From the NCBI RefSeq assembly GCF_900115245.1, contig NZ_FOVT01000011.1, positions 1 to 64,000 on the forward strand: a stretch of 64,000 bases of DNA, in the 5' to 3' direction. The translations under genes were made by a program, and so were the position numbers. Under the pieces are notes generated by a model. That model saw only the letters and a list, made by a program, of their open reading frames with translations, did no database searches and was not told the DNA's origin. Shown one piece after another: positions 48,435 to 56,549 of this stretch (positions are counted from its first letter, which is position 1; each line of letters starts with the position of its first letter). Source of the DNA: Mesorhizobium sp. NFR06. GTDB lineage: Bacteria; Pseudomonadota; Alphaproteobacteria; Rhizobiales; Rhizobiaceae.

Positions 48435-48507
48435 CCGGGATCGAACCAGCACTCCTTGCGGAACTCGATTTTGAGTCGAGCGCGTCTACCAATTCCGCCA
48501 TAGGGGC
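48423..48507 (-). tRNA. tRNA-Leu (anticodon CAA)
   Basis: An 85-base type II tRNA with encoded CCA. Acceptor GCCCCTA pairs with TAGGGGC. The anticodon stem CTCGA/TCGAG encloses the loop CTCAAAA, giving anticodon CAA. A long variable arm follows and the T arm has GGTTCGATCC. It is on the minus strand, so its 3' end faces the island. Confidence 0.97.
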
Positions 48508-48842
48508 TCAGGCCGGACAGCCTGGATGGGCGCGGACTATACGGTCGGACGGCCTTTCGTCAACTGGCCTGTTGCGGATTTGCCGGCGCCACCCCGGCCG
48601 GCACCGTCTCGCGGTTTCGCAAAGGCCACTGCCATTGTGCGGCGCGAAAAATCTTTCTAGAGAAGCGAAACTTTACCGCGCCCGGGTTAAAACGCCGGCT
48701 GCGGCGCTTTGGGTCCTTGTTTCGTCCATGCCGGTGCCCGAAAACCGCTGTGCCGTTTGGGGCGACATGCATTAGGGCAGTTCCAGGAAAAGTGCGCAGC
48801 GGTTTTCCGTCCGGAATTGCGTCAACCGCATCAGGAGAGCCG
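48508..48842. other. intergenic region with repeat copy C
   Basis: No gene seen. Repeat copy C lies at 48777-48826 (ttccaggaaaagtg, then ggttttccgtccggaattgc). The remainder is upstream of tRNA-Leu on the minus strand and should hold the tRNA promoter, and on the plus strand the yqaA promoter. Confidence 0.5.
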
Positions 48843-49433
48843 ATGCTTCGCGGACTGTACGACTGGACCCTGTCGCTGGCGGCCCGCAAATCCGCCGAAT
48901 GGTGGCTGGCCTTTATCGCTTTCGTCGAAAGCTCGGTCTTCCTGGTGCCGGCCGATGTGCTCTTTCTGCCGATGGCGCTGTCGAAACCCGGGCGCGCCTA
49001 CCGCTATGCGCTGATCGCCACCGTCGCTTCGGTCCTGGGCGGCATCTTCGGCTGGTTCATCGGCCACTACGCCTACGAGGCCGTGGCAAAGCCGGTGCTC
49101 GAATTCTACGGCAAATATGACGAGTTCGAGCAGCTGCGCACCTCGTCCGGCATCGGCTTCATCATCCTGATGCTGGTCACCTCAGGCGCGGCCCATCTGC
49201 CGCCGATCAAGGTGGTGACGATCCTGTCCGGCGTCATCGGCGTCAATCTCTTGCTCTTCATCGGGCTTGCGATCGTGGCGCGCGGCGCCCGCTTCCTGCT
49301 GCTTGCCTGGCTGCTGCGCCGCTATGGCGAATCGATCAAGGAGTTCATCGAAAAGCGCTTGGGGACGATTGTCGGCGCCGGCGCCGCTGCCCTGATTTTG
49401 CTCTATATCCTCGTCAGATACGCCCACGGATAG
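48843..49433 (+). CDS. YqaA/DedA-like membrane protein
   Basis: About 196 residues of the SNARE-associated/DedA superfamily, YqaA branch. Features: the N-terminal WWLAFIAFVESSVFLVPADVLFLPMAL with the ExxxFLVPxD pattern, then SVLGGIFGWFIGHYAYE and the SGAAHLPPIKVVTILSG re-entrant motif. Members are linked to lipid flipping and envelope homeostasis. An AGGAGAG box precedes ATG 48843. The dsbB gene follows after 23 bases. Confidence 0.88.
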   Translation: MLRGLYDWTLSLAARKSAEWWLAFIAFVESSVFLVPADVLFLPMALSKPGRAYRYALIATVASVLGGIFGWFIGHYAYEAVAKPVLEFYGKYDEFEQLRTSSGIGFIILMLVTSGAAHLPPIKVVTILSGVIGVNLLLFIGLAIVARGARFLLLAWLLRRYGESIKEFIEKRLGTIVGAGAAALILLYILVRYAHG

Positions 49434-49456
49434 CGACGCAACAACGGACCCCATCG

Positions 49457-49975
49457 ATGACAGCGACCATGACTGCCGACACCGGACGCCAGCGCACCCG
49501 CGCGGCGCTCTTTCTCGCCGTCGCCATGGCCGCGACGGTCGGCTCGGCGCTGGCCTTCCAATATATCGGCGGCTACATCCCCTGCCATCTCTGCCTGGAG
49601 CAGCGCACCCCCTACTATATCGGCGCGCCGCTGATGCTGCTGGCGGCGATCACCTCGATGCTGCGCGCGCCGGCCTGGGTGACGCGCGGGCTGCTGGCGA
49701 TCGGCGGTTTGCTGATGCTTTACGGCCTCTATCTCGGCGTCTACCACTCCGGCGTCGAATGGGGCTGGTGGCAGGGCCCGGCCGACTGCACGGCCGGCGC
49801 CGGCCCTGTCGACACCGGCGGCAAGGGCGTGCTCGACGCGCTCGACAAGTTCGTGCCGCCCTCCTGCGATAAGGCGGCGCTGCGCATCCTCGGCCTGTCG
49901 CTCGCCGGCTGGAACACCGTCGCCAGCCTCATCCTGGCGGCGGTCGCCTTCCGCAGCGCGCTCGCGCGCGATTGA
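49457..49975 (+). CDS. dsbB: disulfide bond formation protein DsbB
   Basis: A 172-residue four-helix membrane protein that reoxidises DsbA with quinone. The first Cys pair is in PCHLCLEQR (CxxC), and the second loop has Cys residues in PADCTAG and PPSCDKAAL, as in DsbB. It lies in tandem with yqaA with a short gap, so they are probably cotranscribed. Confidence 0.92.
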   Translation: MTATMTADTGRQRTRAALFLAVAMAATVGSALAFQYIGGYIPCHLCLEQRTPYYIGAPLMLLAAITSMLRAPAWVTRGLLAIGGLLMLYGLYLGVYHSGVEWGWWQGPADCTAGAGPVDTGGKGVLDALDKFVPPSCDKAALRILGLSLAGWNTVASLILAAVAFRSALARD

Positions 49976-50015
49976 GCCAATTCCCATGGGGTGGCACGAC
50001 GCAGAGTTCGTCCAG

Positions 50016-50131
50016 AAATTCGCCAGCCCGGATTGGCTGGTGCAGCTTTCGAGAACCGGAGCGGAGCGTACTTAAGTACGTGAGCACGGGGAGCGCAGAA
50101 AGCTGCGGCAGACGGCCGGGCTCGCGGATTT
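50016..50131. repeat. long hairpin-forming element with central CGTACTTAAGTACG
   Basis: Nested inverted repeats: 50016-50031 with 50116-50131 (14 of 16 pairs), GCAGCTTTC at 50042-50050 with GAAAGCTGC at 50098-50106, and the perfect 14-base palindrome CGTACTTAAGTACG at 50067-50080. The whole could fold into one cruciform of about 116 bases. It lies between convergent dsbB and the HNH gene. Confidence 0.8.
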
Positions 50132-50141
50132 GTGCCGAACT

Positions 50142-50699
50142 CTACGGCTCCAGCTCGACATCCCAGTACAGATAATCCATCCAGCTTTCATGCAGATGGT
50201 TGGGCGGAAACAGGCGGCCGTTGTTGTGCAGGTCGTGCACTGTCGGCTGATAGGGCCTCTGCAGCGGCCACATCTTGGCCTGCGCCGGCATCATGCCGCC
50301 CTTTCGAAGATTGCAGGGCGAGCATGCGGCGACGACATTCTCCCAGGTCGTCGCCCCGCCGCGATGGCGCGGGATGACATGGTCGAAGGTCAAATCCTCC
50401 GGCGTGCCGCAATACTGGCACTGGAAGCGGTCGCGCAGGAAGACGTTGAAGCGCGTGAAGGCGGGATGCCTTGACGGCTTCACATAGGCCTTGAGGCTGA
50501 CCACGCTCGGCAGCTTCATCGAGAAGGTCGGCGATGAGACGGCGTGCTCGTATTCGGCGACGATGTTGACCCGGTCGAGGAAGACAGCCTTGATGGCGTC
50601 CTGCCACGACCAGAGCGACAGGGGGTAGTAGCTGAGCGGGCGATAGTCCGCATTCAGCACCAGCGCGGGAAGCCCATCCGGAGATACGGCAACCGTCAC
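50142..50699 (-). CDS. HNH endonuclease
   Basis: A 185-residue protein. The HNH core is complete: CQYCGTPEDLTFDHVIPRHRGG, then WENVVAACSPCNLRKGG, with two CxxC pairs binding a structural zinc and the catalytic His in FDHV. Such stand-alone HNH proteins are conserved in many alphaproteobacteria and their cellular role is not clear. The start at 50699 (MTVAVSPDGLPALVLNADY) is well conserved. Confidence 0.9.
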   Translation of the reverse strand: MTVAVSPDGLPALVLNADYRPLSYYPLSLWSWQDAIKAVFLDRVNIVAEYEHAVSSPTFSMKLPSVVSLKAYVKPSRHPAFTRFNVFLRDRFQCQYCGTPEDLTFDHVIPRHRGGATTWENVVAACSPCNLRKGGMMPAQAKMWPLQRPYQPTVHDLHNNGRLFPPNHLHESWMDYLYWDVELEP

Positions 50700-50810
50700 G
50701 TCCTATGCCTCCTTGCTTCTAGAACCGATCGGCGCGGATACTGTAAGCCCGACATGACAGGGATGTGAAGCGGATTGTCGCGCGACGAAGTTCCAAAAAA
50801 CGCATGATTT

Positions 50811-51470
50811 TCAGGCTTTTTTGACACTTTCGACGGTGGGCGCCGCGTCCCTGCCCTTCAGTTCCCGGTAGTAGGCCCAGAAAAGCCGCGACGCGACACC
50901 TCGCCAGGGGCTCCATGATTCGGCCAGCCGGATCAGCATTTTTTCCGGCGGACGCGGGTCGATGCCGAGCGCATGACCAACCGCCGTTTGCAGCGCCACG
51001 TCGCGCGCGGGGAACACGTCGGCATGGCCGGCGGCAAACAACAGGTAGCACTCCGCCGTCCATGGGCCGATGCCGGGCACGGCCGTCATCGCGGCGATCG
51101 CCTCGCCGGCGTCGAGCGTGCACAGGTGACCGAGATCGAGCCCGCCGGCGACGGCTTGCGCGACGGCGAGCAATCCACGCTGTTTCGGCCGCGACAGCCC
51201 CGCCTCGCGAAATATGCCCTCGCCGGCGGCAAGGATCGCTTCCGGCGTCAGCGGATCGACCAGCTTGAGCAGCCGCCCGAAGATGGCGTCGGCGCTGGCG
51301 CGCGACACTTGCTGTGACACGATGATCGAGGCAAGGCTTTGAAACCCTGGCTCCGATAGTCGGAGCGGCACCTCGCCGACCCTGCCGCGCACTCTCTCCA
51401 GCCGCGGATCGATCCGGCAGAGCGCGTCGAGCCCTGTCGCAATGTCGTCGAGCGAGGCGATGCGTTGCAC
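50811..51470 (-). CDS. DNA-3-methyladenine glycosylase II (AlkA-like)
   Basis: A 219-residue HhH-GPD base-excision glycosylase. The helix-hairpin-helix reads AVPGIGPWTAECYLLF, and the catalytic Asp is in VFPARDVALQ. It removes alkylated purines. It lacks the extra N-terminal domain of E. coli AlkA, as many alphaproteobacterial forms do. Its 5' end faces gluQ. Confidence 0.9.
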   Translation of the reverse strand: MQRIASLDDIATGLDALCRIDPRLERVRGRVGEVPLRLSEPGFQSLASIIVSQQVSRASADAIFGRLLKLVDPLTPEAILAAGEGIFREAGLSRPKQRGLLAVAQAVAGGLDLGHLCTLDAGEAIAAMTAVPGIGPWTAECYLLFAAGHADVFPARDVALQTAVGHALGIDPRPPEKMLIRLAESWSPWRGVASRLFWAYYRELKGRDAAPTVESVKKA

Positions 51471-51561
51471 GTTGCTTGTTCCCAGGGCGCCCGCGAAGTG
51501 GCAATTGATGGCTAGTTACCAACGCGCAAAAGCGCCTGACAACCCGAATGCCGCCTCGGAG

Positions 51562-52431
51562 ATGACGCTCCTGACATTCCGCTTCGCGCCGAGCCCCAAC
51601 GGCGAATTGCACCTGGGTCATGCCTATTCGGCCCTGCTCAACCAGCGCATGGGGGCGCGGGCCGGCGGCCGGCTGCTGCTGCGCATCGAGGATATCGATA
51701 CCGCCCGCTGCACGCCGGAATTCGAAGCCGGCATCTTCCGCGACCTGGAATGGCTGGGGCTGGACTGGGAACGGCCGGTACGCCGCCAGTCCGAGCATTT
51801 TGCCGAATACCGGGCGGTGCTTGACCGGCTGATCGCCGACGAACTCGTCTATCCGGCCTTCATGAGCCGGGGCGAGATCCGCGCCTTCATCGCTGAGACC
51901 GGCGGCCGCGACTGGCCGCGCGATCCCGACGGCGTGCCGCTCTACCCGCCGCTCGACAAGGCCCTGCCGGCCAAGGAGCGCAAGCGGCGCATCGCCGAGA
52001 ACATGCCCTTCGCCTGGCGGCTCGATGTCGCGGCAGCGATGGCGGGCGCCACAGGCGCCCTGTCATTTGCCGAATTCACCGACGAGATGATGTCCGCGAC
52101 GCGAACCGTCGAAGCAATGCCGCGGGCCTGGGGCGATGTCATCGTGGCGCGCCGCGATATCCCGACCAGCTACCATCTCGCCGTCGTCGTCGACGACGCC
52201 TTGCAGGGCGTCAGCCATGTCGTGCGCGGCCACGACCTCTATCCGGCGACGGGCGTGCAGCGCCTGCTGCAGGAATTGCTCGGCCTGCCGGCGCCACGCT
52301 ATTTTCACCACCGCCTGATCCTTGGCCCGGACGGCAGGAAACTGTCCAAGAGCTTCAAGGACACCGGCCTCGCCGCCCTTCGGGATGCCGGCGTATCGCC
52401 GCAGGACGTCAAGCGGCTGGTTGGGCTTTGA
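51562..52431 (+). CDS. gluQ: glutamyl-Q tRNA(Asp) synthetase
   Basis: About 289 residues, a shortened glutamyl-tRNA synthetase without anticodon domain that attaches Glu to the queuosine of tRNA(Asp). The class I motifs are RFAPSPNGELHLGHAYSALL (HIGH type) and GRKLSKSFKD (KMSKS type). In-frame ATGs also exist at 51508 and 51442; 51562 is closest to the family start and is chosen, with uncertainty. The longer frame overlaps the divergent glycosylase gene. Confidence 0.9.
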   Translation: MTLLTFRFAPSPNGELHLGHAYSALLNQRMGARAGGRLLLRIEDIDTARCTPEFEAGIFRDLEWLGLDWERPVRRQSEHFAEYRAVLDRLIADELVYPAFMSRGEIRAFIAETGGRDWPRDPDGVPLYPPLDKALPAKERKRRIAENMPFAWRLDVAAAMAGATGALSFAEFTDEMMSATRTVEAMPRAWGDVIVARRDIPTSYHLAVVVDDALQGVSHVVRGHDLYPATGVQRLLQELLGLPAPRYFHHRLILGPDGRKLSKSFKDTGLAALRDAGVSPQDVKRLVGL

Positions 52432-52719
52432 TCATAGACGTGCCAGCCCGGCCTTGATCAGTGCCAGCACGCTGATGAAGGCGAAGGCGCCGCCCAGCCC
52501 CCACGCGACTGCCAGCTTGAGATCGCTCAGGCTGATGCCATGCTTGTTGGCAACCACCACCGCGACAACAAAGCCGATGATGAAAAGCAGCGTGTTGCCG
52601 GTCGGGCCGAAACCGCCTTCCCTCAAGATCGCGTCGAGCGCCGTGCCGAAGAAAAAACCAAATGCGGCAATGATCGCGAAGGCGAACAAAAGCCAGCTCG
52701 TGTCGAGATGCGAAAACAT
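52432..52719 (-). CDS. small membrane protein, three helices
   Basis: A 95-residue hydrophobic protein with three predicted helices (WLLFAFAIIAAFGFFFGTAL, TLLFIIGFVVAVVVA and LAVAWGLGGAFAFISVLALI). Not recognised. It is convergent with gluQ and their stop codons are adjacent (52431/52432). The composition is typical of a real membrane protein rather than a shadow frame. Confidence 0.65.
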   Translation of the reverse strand: MFSHLDTSWLLFAFAIIAAFGFFFGTALDAILREGGFGPTGNTLLFIIGFVVAVVVANKHGISLSDLKLAVAWGLGGAFAFISVLALIKAGLARL

Positions 52720-52873
52720 GCCTCACCATGGCGCTGCAAAGCGCCATGCCCCTGTTGGCACGGTTTGTTGAATTCAATTTAGCTTATGGATCAACCGTTT
52801 CGTTTTGCTTGCCGGATTGAACGGCATTAGAGCAATTGCCGTCATCAACCGTTCATCCCGGCAGCCTCCCCCC

Positions 52874-53779
52874 ATGCAGAGCATCAAGCGGTTCATTCCC
52901 GCCTCCTTCGTCGTTTTGTGGGCGACCGGCTTCATCGGCGCGCGCTACGCCATGCCCTGGGCGGAGCCCTTCACCTTCCTTGCCATTCGCTTCGTGCTGG
53001 CGGCGATCCTGTTTGCCGGCCTGACCGTCCTGCTTGGCTCACACCGGGCGACACGCGAGGAGGCGCTGCACGCCACGGTGGCTGGCGTCCTCATGCACGG
53101 CATCTATCTCGGCGCCGTCTTCTGGGCGATCCACAGGGGCATGCCGGCAGGGCTCTCGGCGCTGATCGTCGGCCTGCAGCCGCTGATCACCGCCGTGCTC
53201 GCCGGGAAATTCCTCGGCGAGGCGATCCTGCCGCGCCATTGGGTCGGCCTTGCCGTCGGCCTTGTTGGCGTCGTCATCGTGCTGTGGCCAAAGCTCGGCG
53301 CGATGGGCGGCGGCGTCACATCGACGACGCTCGCTGCCTCGCTGATCTCGGTGCTCGGCATGAGCGCCGGCACCATCTGGCAGAAGCGCTACGCCTCCGG
53401 CGGCGATTTGGTGTCGGCGACGATGTGGCAGTATGTCGGCGGGTCCGCCGTGATGATCCTGGGCTCCCTCGCCTTCGAGACGCGCACCATCACCGTCAAT
53501 GGCGAACTGATCTTCGCCACGGCCTGGCTGGTCCTGGTGCTGTCGGTCGGCGCCATCTTCCTATTGATGGTGATGATCAGGGACGGCGAGATGTCCAAGG
53601 TCGCCTCGCTGTTCTACCTCGTGCCGGCCGTTACCGCTGTCATCGCCTGGGCGCTTTTCGACGAGCGGCTCAACCTGTTGCAGATCGCCGGCATGGCAAT
53701 CGCCACGCTTGGCGTCGCCCTGGCGACCGCGCGGCAGCCAGGAAAGAGGAATTGGAGAATTGAAGAACTGGAGAATTGA
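52874..53779 (+). CDS. EamA/DMT family transporter
   Basis: About 301 residues, ten helices in two EamA repeats: the first has ASFVVLWATGFIGARYAMPWAEP, the second MSKVASLFYLVPAVTAVIAWALFDERLN. The function is export of amino acids or metabolites, substrate unknown. The last residues (RNWRIEELEN) are encoded inside a repetitive sequence that belongs to a downstream inverted repeat, so the C-terminus was probably altered by it. Confidence 0.85.
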   Translation: MQSIKRFIPASFVVLWATGFIGARYAMPWAEPFTFLAIRFVLAAILFAGLTVLLGSHRATREEALHATVAGVLMHGIYLGAVFWAIHRGMPAGLSALIVGLQPLITAVLAGKFLGEAILPRHWVGLAVGLVGVVIVLWPKLGAMGGGVTSTTLAASLISVLGMSAGTIWQKRYASGGDLVSATMWQYVGGSAVMILGSLAFETRTITVNGELIFATAWLVLVLSVGAIFLLMVMIRDGEMSKVASLFYLVPAVTAVIAWALFDERLNLLQIAGMAIATLGVALATARQPGKRNWRIEELEN

Positions 53780-53855
53780 AGAAGCGCGGAGCCAAGTGTT
53801 GGCGCCTTTTCCCCAATTCTTCAGTTCTTCAATTCCTCATTTCCTCTGTTCCTCC
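53746..53855. repeat. imperfect inverted repeat with tandem tggagaattgaagaa units
   Basis: The left arm (about 53746-53781) includes two tandem copies of tggagaattgaagaa at 53753 and 53769. The right arm (about 53812-53855) is its imperfect reverse complement (caattcttcagttcttcaattcc type). It ends the DMT gene and separates it from the convergent yihY gene; the hairpin may serve as terminator. Confidence 0.75.
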
Positions 53856-53872
53856 GTCCGACCGGTATCGAT

Positions 53873-54724
53873 TCAGCCGACGCGCGCGCGCGCCTCCAGA
53901 TAGCGGCTGATCGCAGCGTTGAGTTCGCCGCCGAGGATGAAGATCGCCGAGATGATGTAGAGGAAGACGACCGCGATCATGATCGAGGCGAGCCCGGCAT
54001 AGGTCGTCACATAGGACGAGAAATGGTCGAGATAGGTGGCGAAGATCGTCGACCCTAGCAGCCAGGCGACGAGCGTGAAGACGATGCCAGGTATGATCGA
54101 GACGAAGCGGCGCTGGCCGGCCGGCAGCCAGATATGCACCGAAAACAGCCCGATGACGATGACCGTGGAGGCAACCACGTAACGCCAGATGGTGATCGTG
54201 CCCATATAGGGCTTGATCCATTCCAGATGCGCTTCCGCCAGCCGCGCCAGCAGCGGCGCGAACACCAAAAGCACGCTGACGGCGAGGAAGCAGGCCGTGG
54301 CGATCAGGACGAAGATGATGCTCTGGACCCTGCGGTGGATGATGCCGCGCGTCTCGGTGACGCGATAGGCGCGGTTGAGTGAGGTGCGCAACGCCTCGAT
54401 GCCGTTCGACGCGAAATAGGCCGCAAGCAACACGCCATAGGTCAGGAGGTCGGTGCGCCGCACGGTGAGCACGTTCTGCACCTCACGCGCGATCGGCTTG
54501 GCGATCTGCTCCGGCCAGGTGTCGAAGACCAGATGCACGGCCGTGTCGGCGAAGGCGCGCGCGCCGAGGAAACTGGCAAGCGTCGTGGCGAAGATCAGGA
54601 ATGGAAACAGCGCCATCAGCGAGGTAATCGCCAGATGGCTGGCCATCGCCCAGCCGTCATCGGTGTTGAAATGGCCAATGGCATCGTAGAGCACGCGCCT
54701 GACGGCAACGATATTCCGTAGCAA
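53873..54724 (-). CDS. YihY/BrkB family inner-membrane protein
   Basis: A 283-residue protein with six helices of the YihY/virulence factor BrkB family. Typical segments are GHFNTDDGWAMASHLAITSLMALFPF, YFASNGIEALRTSLNRAYRV and LLGSTIFATYLDHFSSYVTTYAGLASIM. The start is a TTG (54724). Function is not established; it was once taken for RNase BN. It is divergent from the SDR gene. Confidence 0.88.
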   Translation of the reverse strand: MLRNIVAVRRVLYDAIGHFNTDDGWAMASHLAITSLMALFPFLIFATTLASFLGARAFADTAVHLVFDTWPEQIAKPIAREVQNVLTVRRTDLLTYGVLLAAYFASNGIEALRTSLNRAYRVTETRGIIHRRVQSIIFVLIATACFLAVSVLLVFAPLLARLAEAHLEWIKPYMGTITIWRYVVASTVIVIGLFSVHIWLPAGQRRFVSIIPGIVFTLVAWLLGSTIFATYLDHFSSYVTTYAGLASIMIAVVFLYIISAIFILGGELNAAISRYLEARARVG

Positions 54725-54782
54725 GGGCCCGTGCTCCGCTCGATTGTGTCGACGCCGCGAATATGGGAAGTGATTGCAGCAA

Positions 54783-55649
54783 ATGGCAACCCCAGGTCAC
54801 ACGACGATTCCCGCCGCCGAAGAGTTGCGCACAATCATCGTCACCGGCGCATCCTCCGGCATCGGTGCCTATTGCGCCCGGGCCTTGAAGGTGGAAGGCT
54901 GGCGGGTGTTCGCAACCGCTCGCAAACCGGCCGATATCGCCACCCTCGAATCCGACGGCATCGAAGCCTTCTATCTCGACTATCGTGAGCCCGAATCCAT
55001 CGCCGCGCTTGTCGAAGCAGTGCTGGAACGCAGCGGTGGCCGGCTTGATGCGCTGTTCAACAACGGCGCCTATGCGCAGCCCGGCGCGGTCGAGGACCTG
55101 CCCGTCGCGGCGCTGCGCGAGCAGTTCGAGGCCAACTTCTTCGGCTGGCATGATCTCACCCGGCGCGTCGTGCCGGTCATGCGACGCCAGGGGCACGGTC
55201 GCCTTGTCCACTGCTCCTCGATCCTCGGGCTCGCGCCTGTCCGCTTTCGCGGGGCCTATTCGGCGTCCAAACACGCCATCGAGGGCCTGATGCTCTGCAT
55301 GCGCCAGGAGCTCGAAGGCAGCGGCATCCACCTCTCGCTTATCGAGCCGGGGCCGGTGACGTCGAAGATCGCCAGCAACGGCCTGCCCTGGTTTTTGAAG
55401 AATATCGACGTCGAGAATTCCGTGCACCGCGGCGACTATCAGGCGCAACTCGCCCGGCTTCAGGCGGGCGGCAGCGTGTCGAAGCTGAAGCCCGGGCCCG
55501 AGATCGTGCACAACGCGCTGCGCCACGCGCTTCTGTCACAGCGCCCGCGCCCGCACTATGTGGTAACGGTGCCGGCTAAGATCGGCGTGGTGCTGAAACG
55601 CATCTTGCCGGCGTCCCTGCTCTACCGCGTGCTCGCCAGGCGCGCCTGA
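54783..55649 (+). CDS. short-chain dehydrogenase/reductase
   Basis: About 288 residues, classical SDR. Cofactor motif TGASSGIG near residue 21, catalytic Ser in CSSILG and YSASK for the Tyr/Lys pair; NNGAY takes the place of the NNAG motif. The long C-terminus (after residue 200) suggests a lipid or steroid-like substrate, but that is only a family tendency. It leads the HIG1-like, adenosyltransferase and rhomboid genes on the same strand. Confidence 0.87.
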   Translation: MATPGHTTIPAAEELRTIIVTGASSGIGAYCARALKVEGWRVFATARKPADIATLESDGIEAFYLDYREPESIAALVEAVLERSGGRLDALFNNGAYAQPGAVEDLPVAALREQFEANFFGWHDLTRRVVPVMRRQGHGRLVHCSSILGLAPVRFRGAYSASKHAIEGLMLCMRQELEGSGIHLSLIEPGPVTSKIASNGLPWFLKNIDVENSVHRGDYQAQLARLQAGGSVSKLKPGPEIVHNALRHALLSQRPRPHYVVTVPAKIGVVLKRILPASLLYRVLARRA

Positions 55650-55674
55650 CCCAACCGGAACCGGAGCCAGCCAG

Positions 55675-55866
55675 ATGGTCATCGTCCTCAAGATCCTCGC
55701 CGTCGTCGCGATGGCCGCCGTGGCGGTCGTGCTGGTTCGCGGCCTGATCAACATGATGCGCGGCGGCTCCGGCTTCACCTCGAACAAGCTGATGCAGACG
55801 CGCATCGTCCTGCAGGCCGTGGCCTTGGCGCTACTGTTGCTGGTGGTCTACTTCACGCGCAAATAG
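55675..55866 (+). CDS. HIG1-like twin transmembrane protein
   Basis: A 63-residue protein with two helices (VIVLKILAVVAMAAVAVVLVRGL and RIVLQAVALALLLLVVYF) joined by a short loop with SNKLMQTRI. This pattern matches bacterial HIG1-domain (hypoxia-induced) proteins, some of which associate with cytochrome c oxidase. It begins 25 bases after the SDR stop. Confidence 0.8.
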   Translation: MVIVLKILAVVAMAAVAVVLVRGLINMMRGGSGFTSNKLMQTRIVLQAVALALLLLVVYFTRK

Positions 55867-55875
55867 CACGGGCTT

Positions 55876-55930
55876 GGCAATTCCAGGAAAAGTGTGAGAC
55901 GGTTTTCCGTCCGGAATTGCGTCAAAAATC
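55876..55930. repeat. interspersed palindromic repeat, copy D
   Basis: The fullest copy of the element: caattccaggaaaagtg, then ggttttccgtccggaattg. The ends CAATTCC and GGAATTG are inverted. It lies between the HIG1-like gene and the adenosyltransferase gene. Confidence 0.75.
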
Positions 55931-55946
55931 GCTCAAGGGGGACGGC

Positions 55947-56528
55947 GTGGTCAAGCTCAACAAGATCTATACCCGCACCGGCGACGACGGCACCACTGGT
56001 CTCGGGACCGGCGAGCGGCGGCTGAAATCCGACCTGCGCGTCGACGCTTACGGCACCGTCGACGAGGCCAATGCCTGCATCGGCATGGCCCGCATCCACA
56101 TAGCCGCCGGGCATCCGGCGATCGACGCGATGCTTTCGCGCATCCAGAACGACCTGTTCGATCTGGGAGCCGATCTCGCCGTGCCGGACGACGGCAAGCC
56201 GCTGGACTACGAGCCGCTGCGCATCGTCGCCGCCCAGACCGACCGCGTCGAGCGGGACATCGACCTCCTCAACAAGGAGCTGCAGCCGCTGAAATCCTTC
56301 GTGCTCAACGGCGGCACGCCGGCGGCCGCGGCACTCCATCTGGCTCGCACCGTGGCGCGCCGCGCCGAGCGCATCATGGTGGCGCTGGCTCAGGATTCGG
56401 CTGAACACGTCAACGGCGAGGCGCTCAAATACATCAACCGCGTCTCGGATTTCCTGTTCGTCGCCGCCCGCGCGGTCAATGACAATGGAAAGGCCGACGT
56501 GCTATGGGTTCCTGGCAAGAACCGCTGA
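55947..56528 (+). CDS. PduO-type cob(I)alamin adenosyltransferase
   Basis: About 193 residues. Makes adenosylcobalamin from ATP and cob(I)alamin or cob(I)yrinic acid diamide. The ATP loop is YTRTGDDGTTGL, and the C-terminal part has LARTVARRAERIMVAL and YINRVSDFLFVAARAVN, all PduO-type. GTG 55947 is preceded by AGGGGG. It is a core cobalamin gene in rhizobia, here apart from the cob clusters. Confidence 0.93.
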   Translation: MVKLNKIYTRTGDDGTTGLGTGERRLKSDLRVDAYGTVDEANACIGMARIHIAAGHPAIDAMLSRIQNDLFDLGADLAVPDDGKPLDYEPLRIVAAQTDRVERDIDLLNKELQPLKSFVLNGGTPAAAALHLARTVARRAERIMVALAQDSAEHVNGEALKYINRVSDFLFVAARAVNDNGKADVLWVPGKNR

Positions 56529-56549
56529 ATTCGCAGGTGGGAGGGTCAG

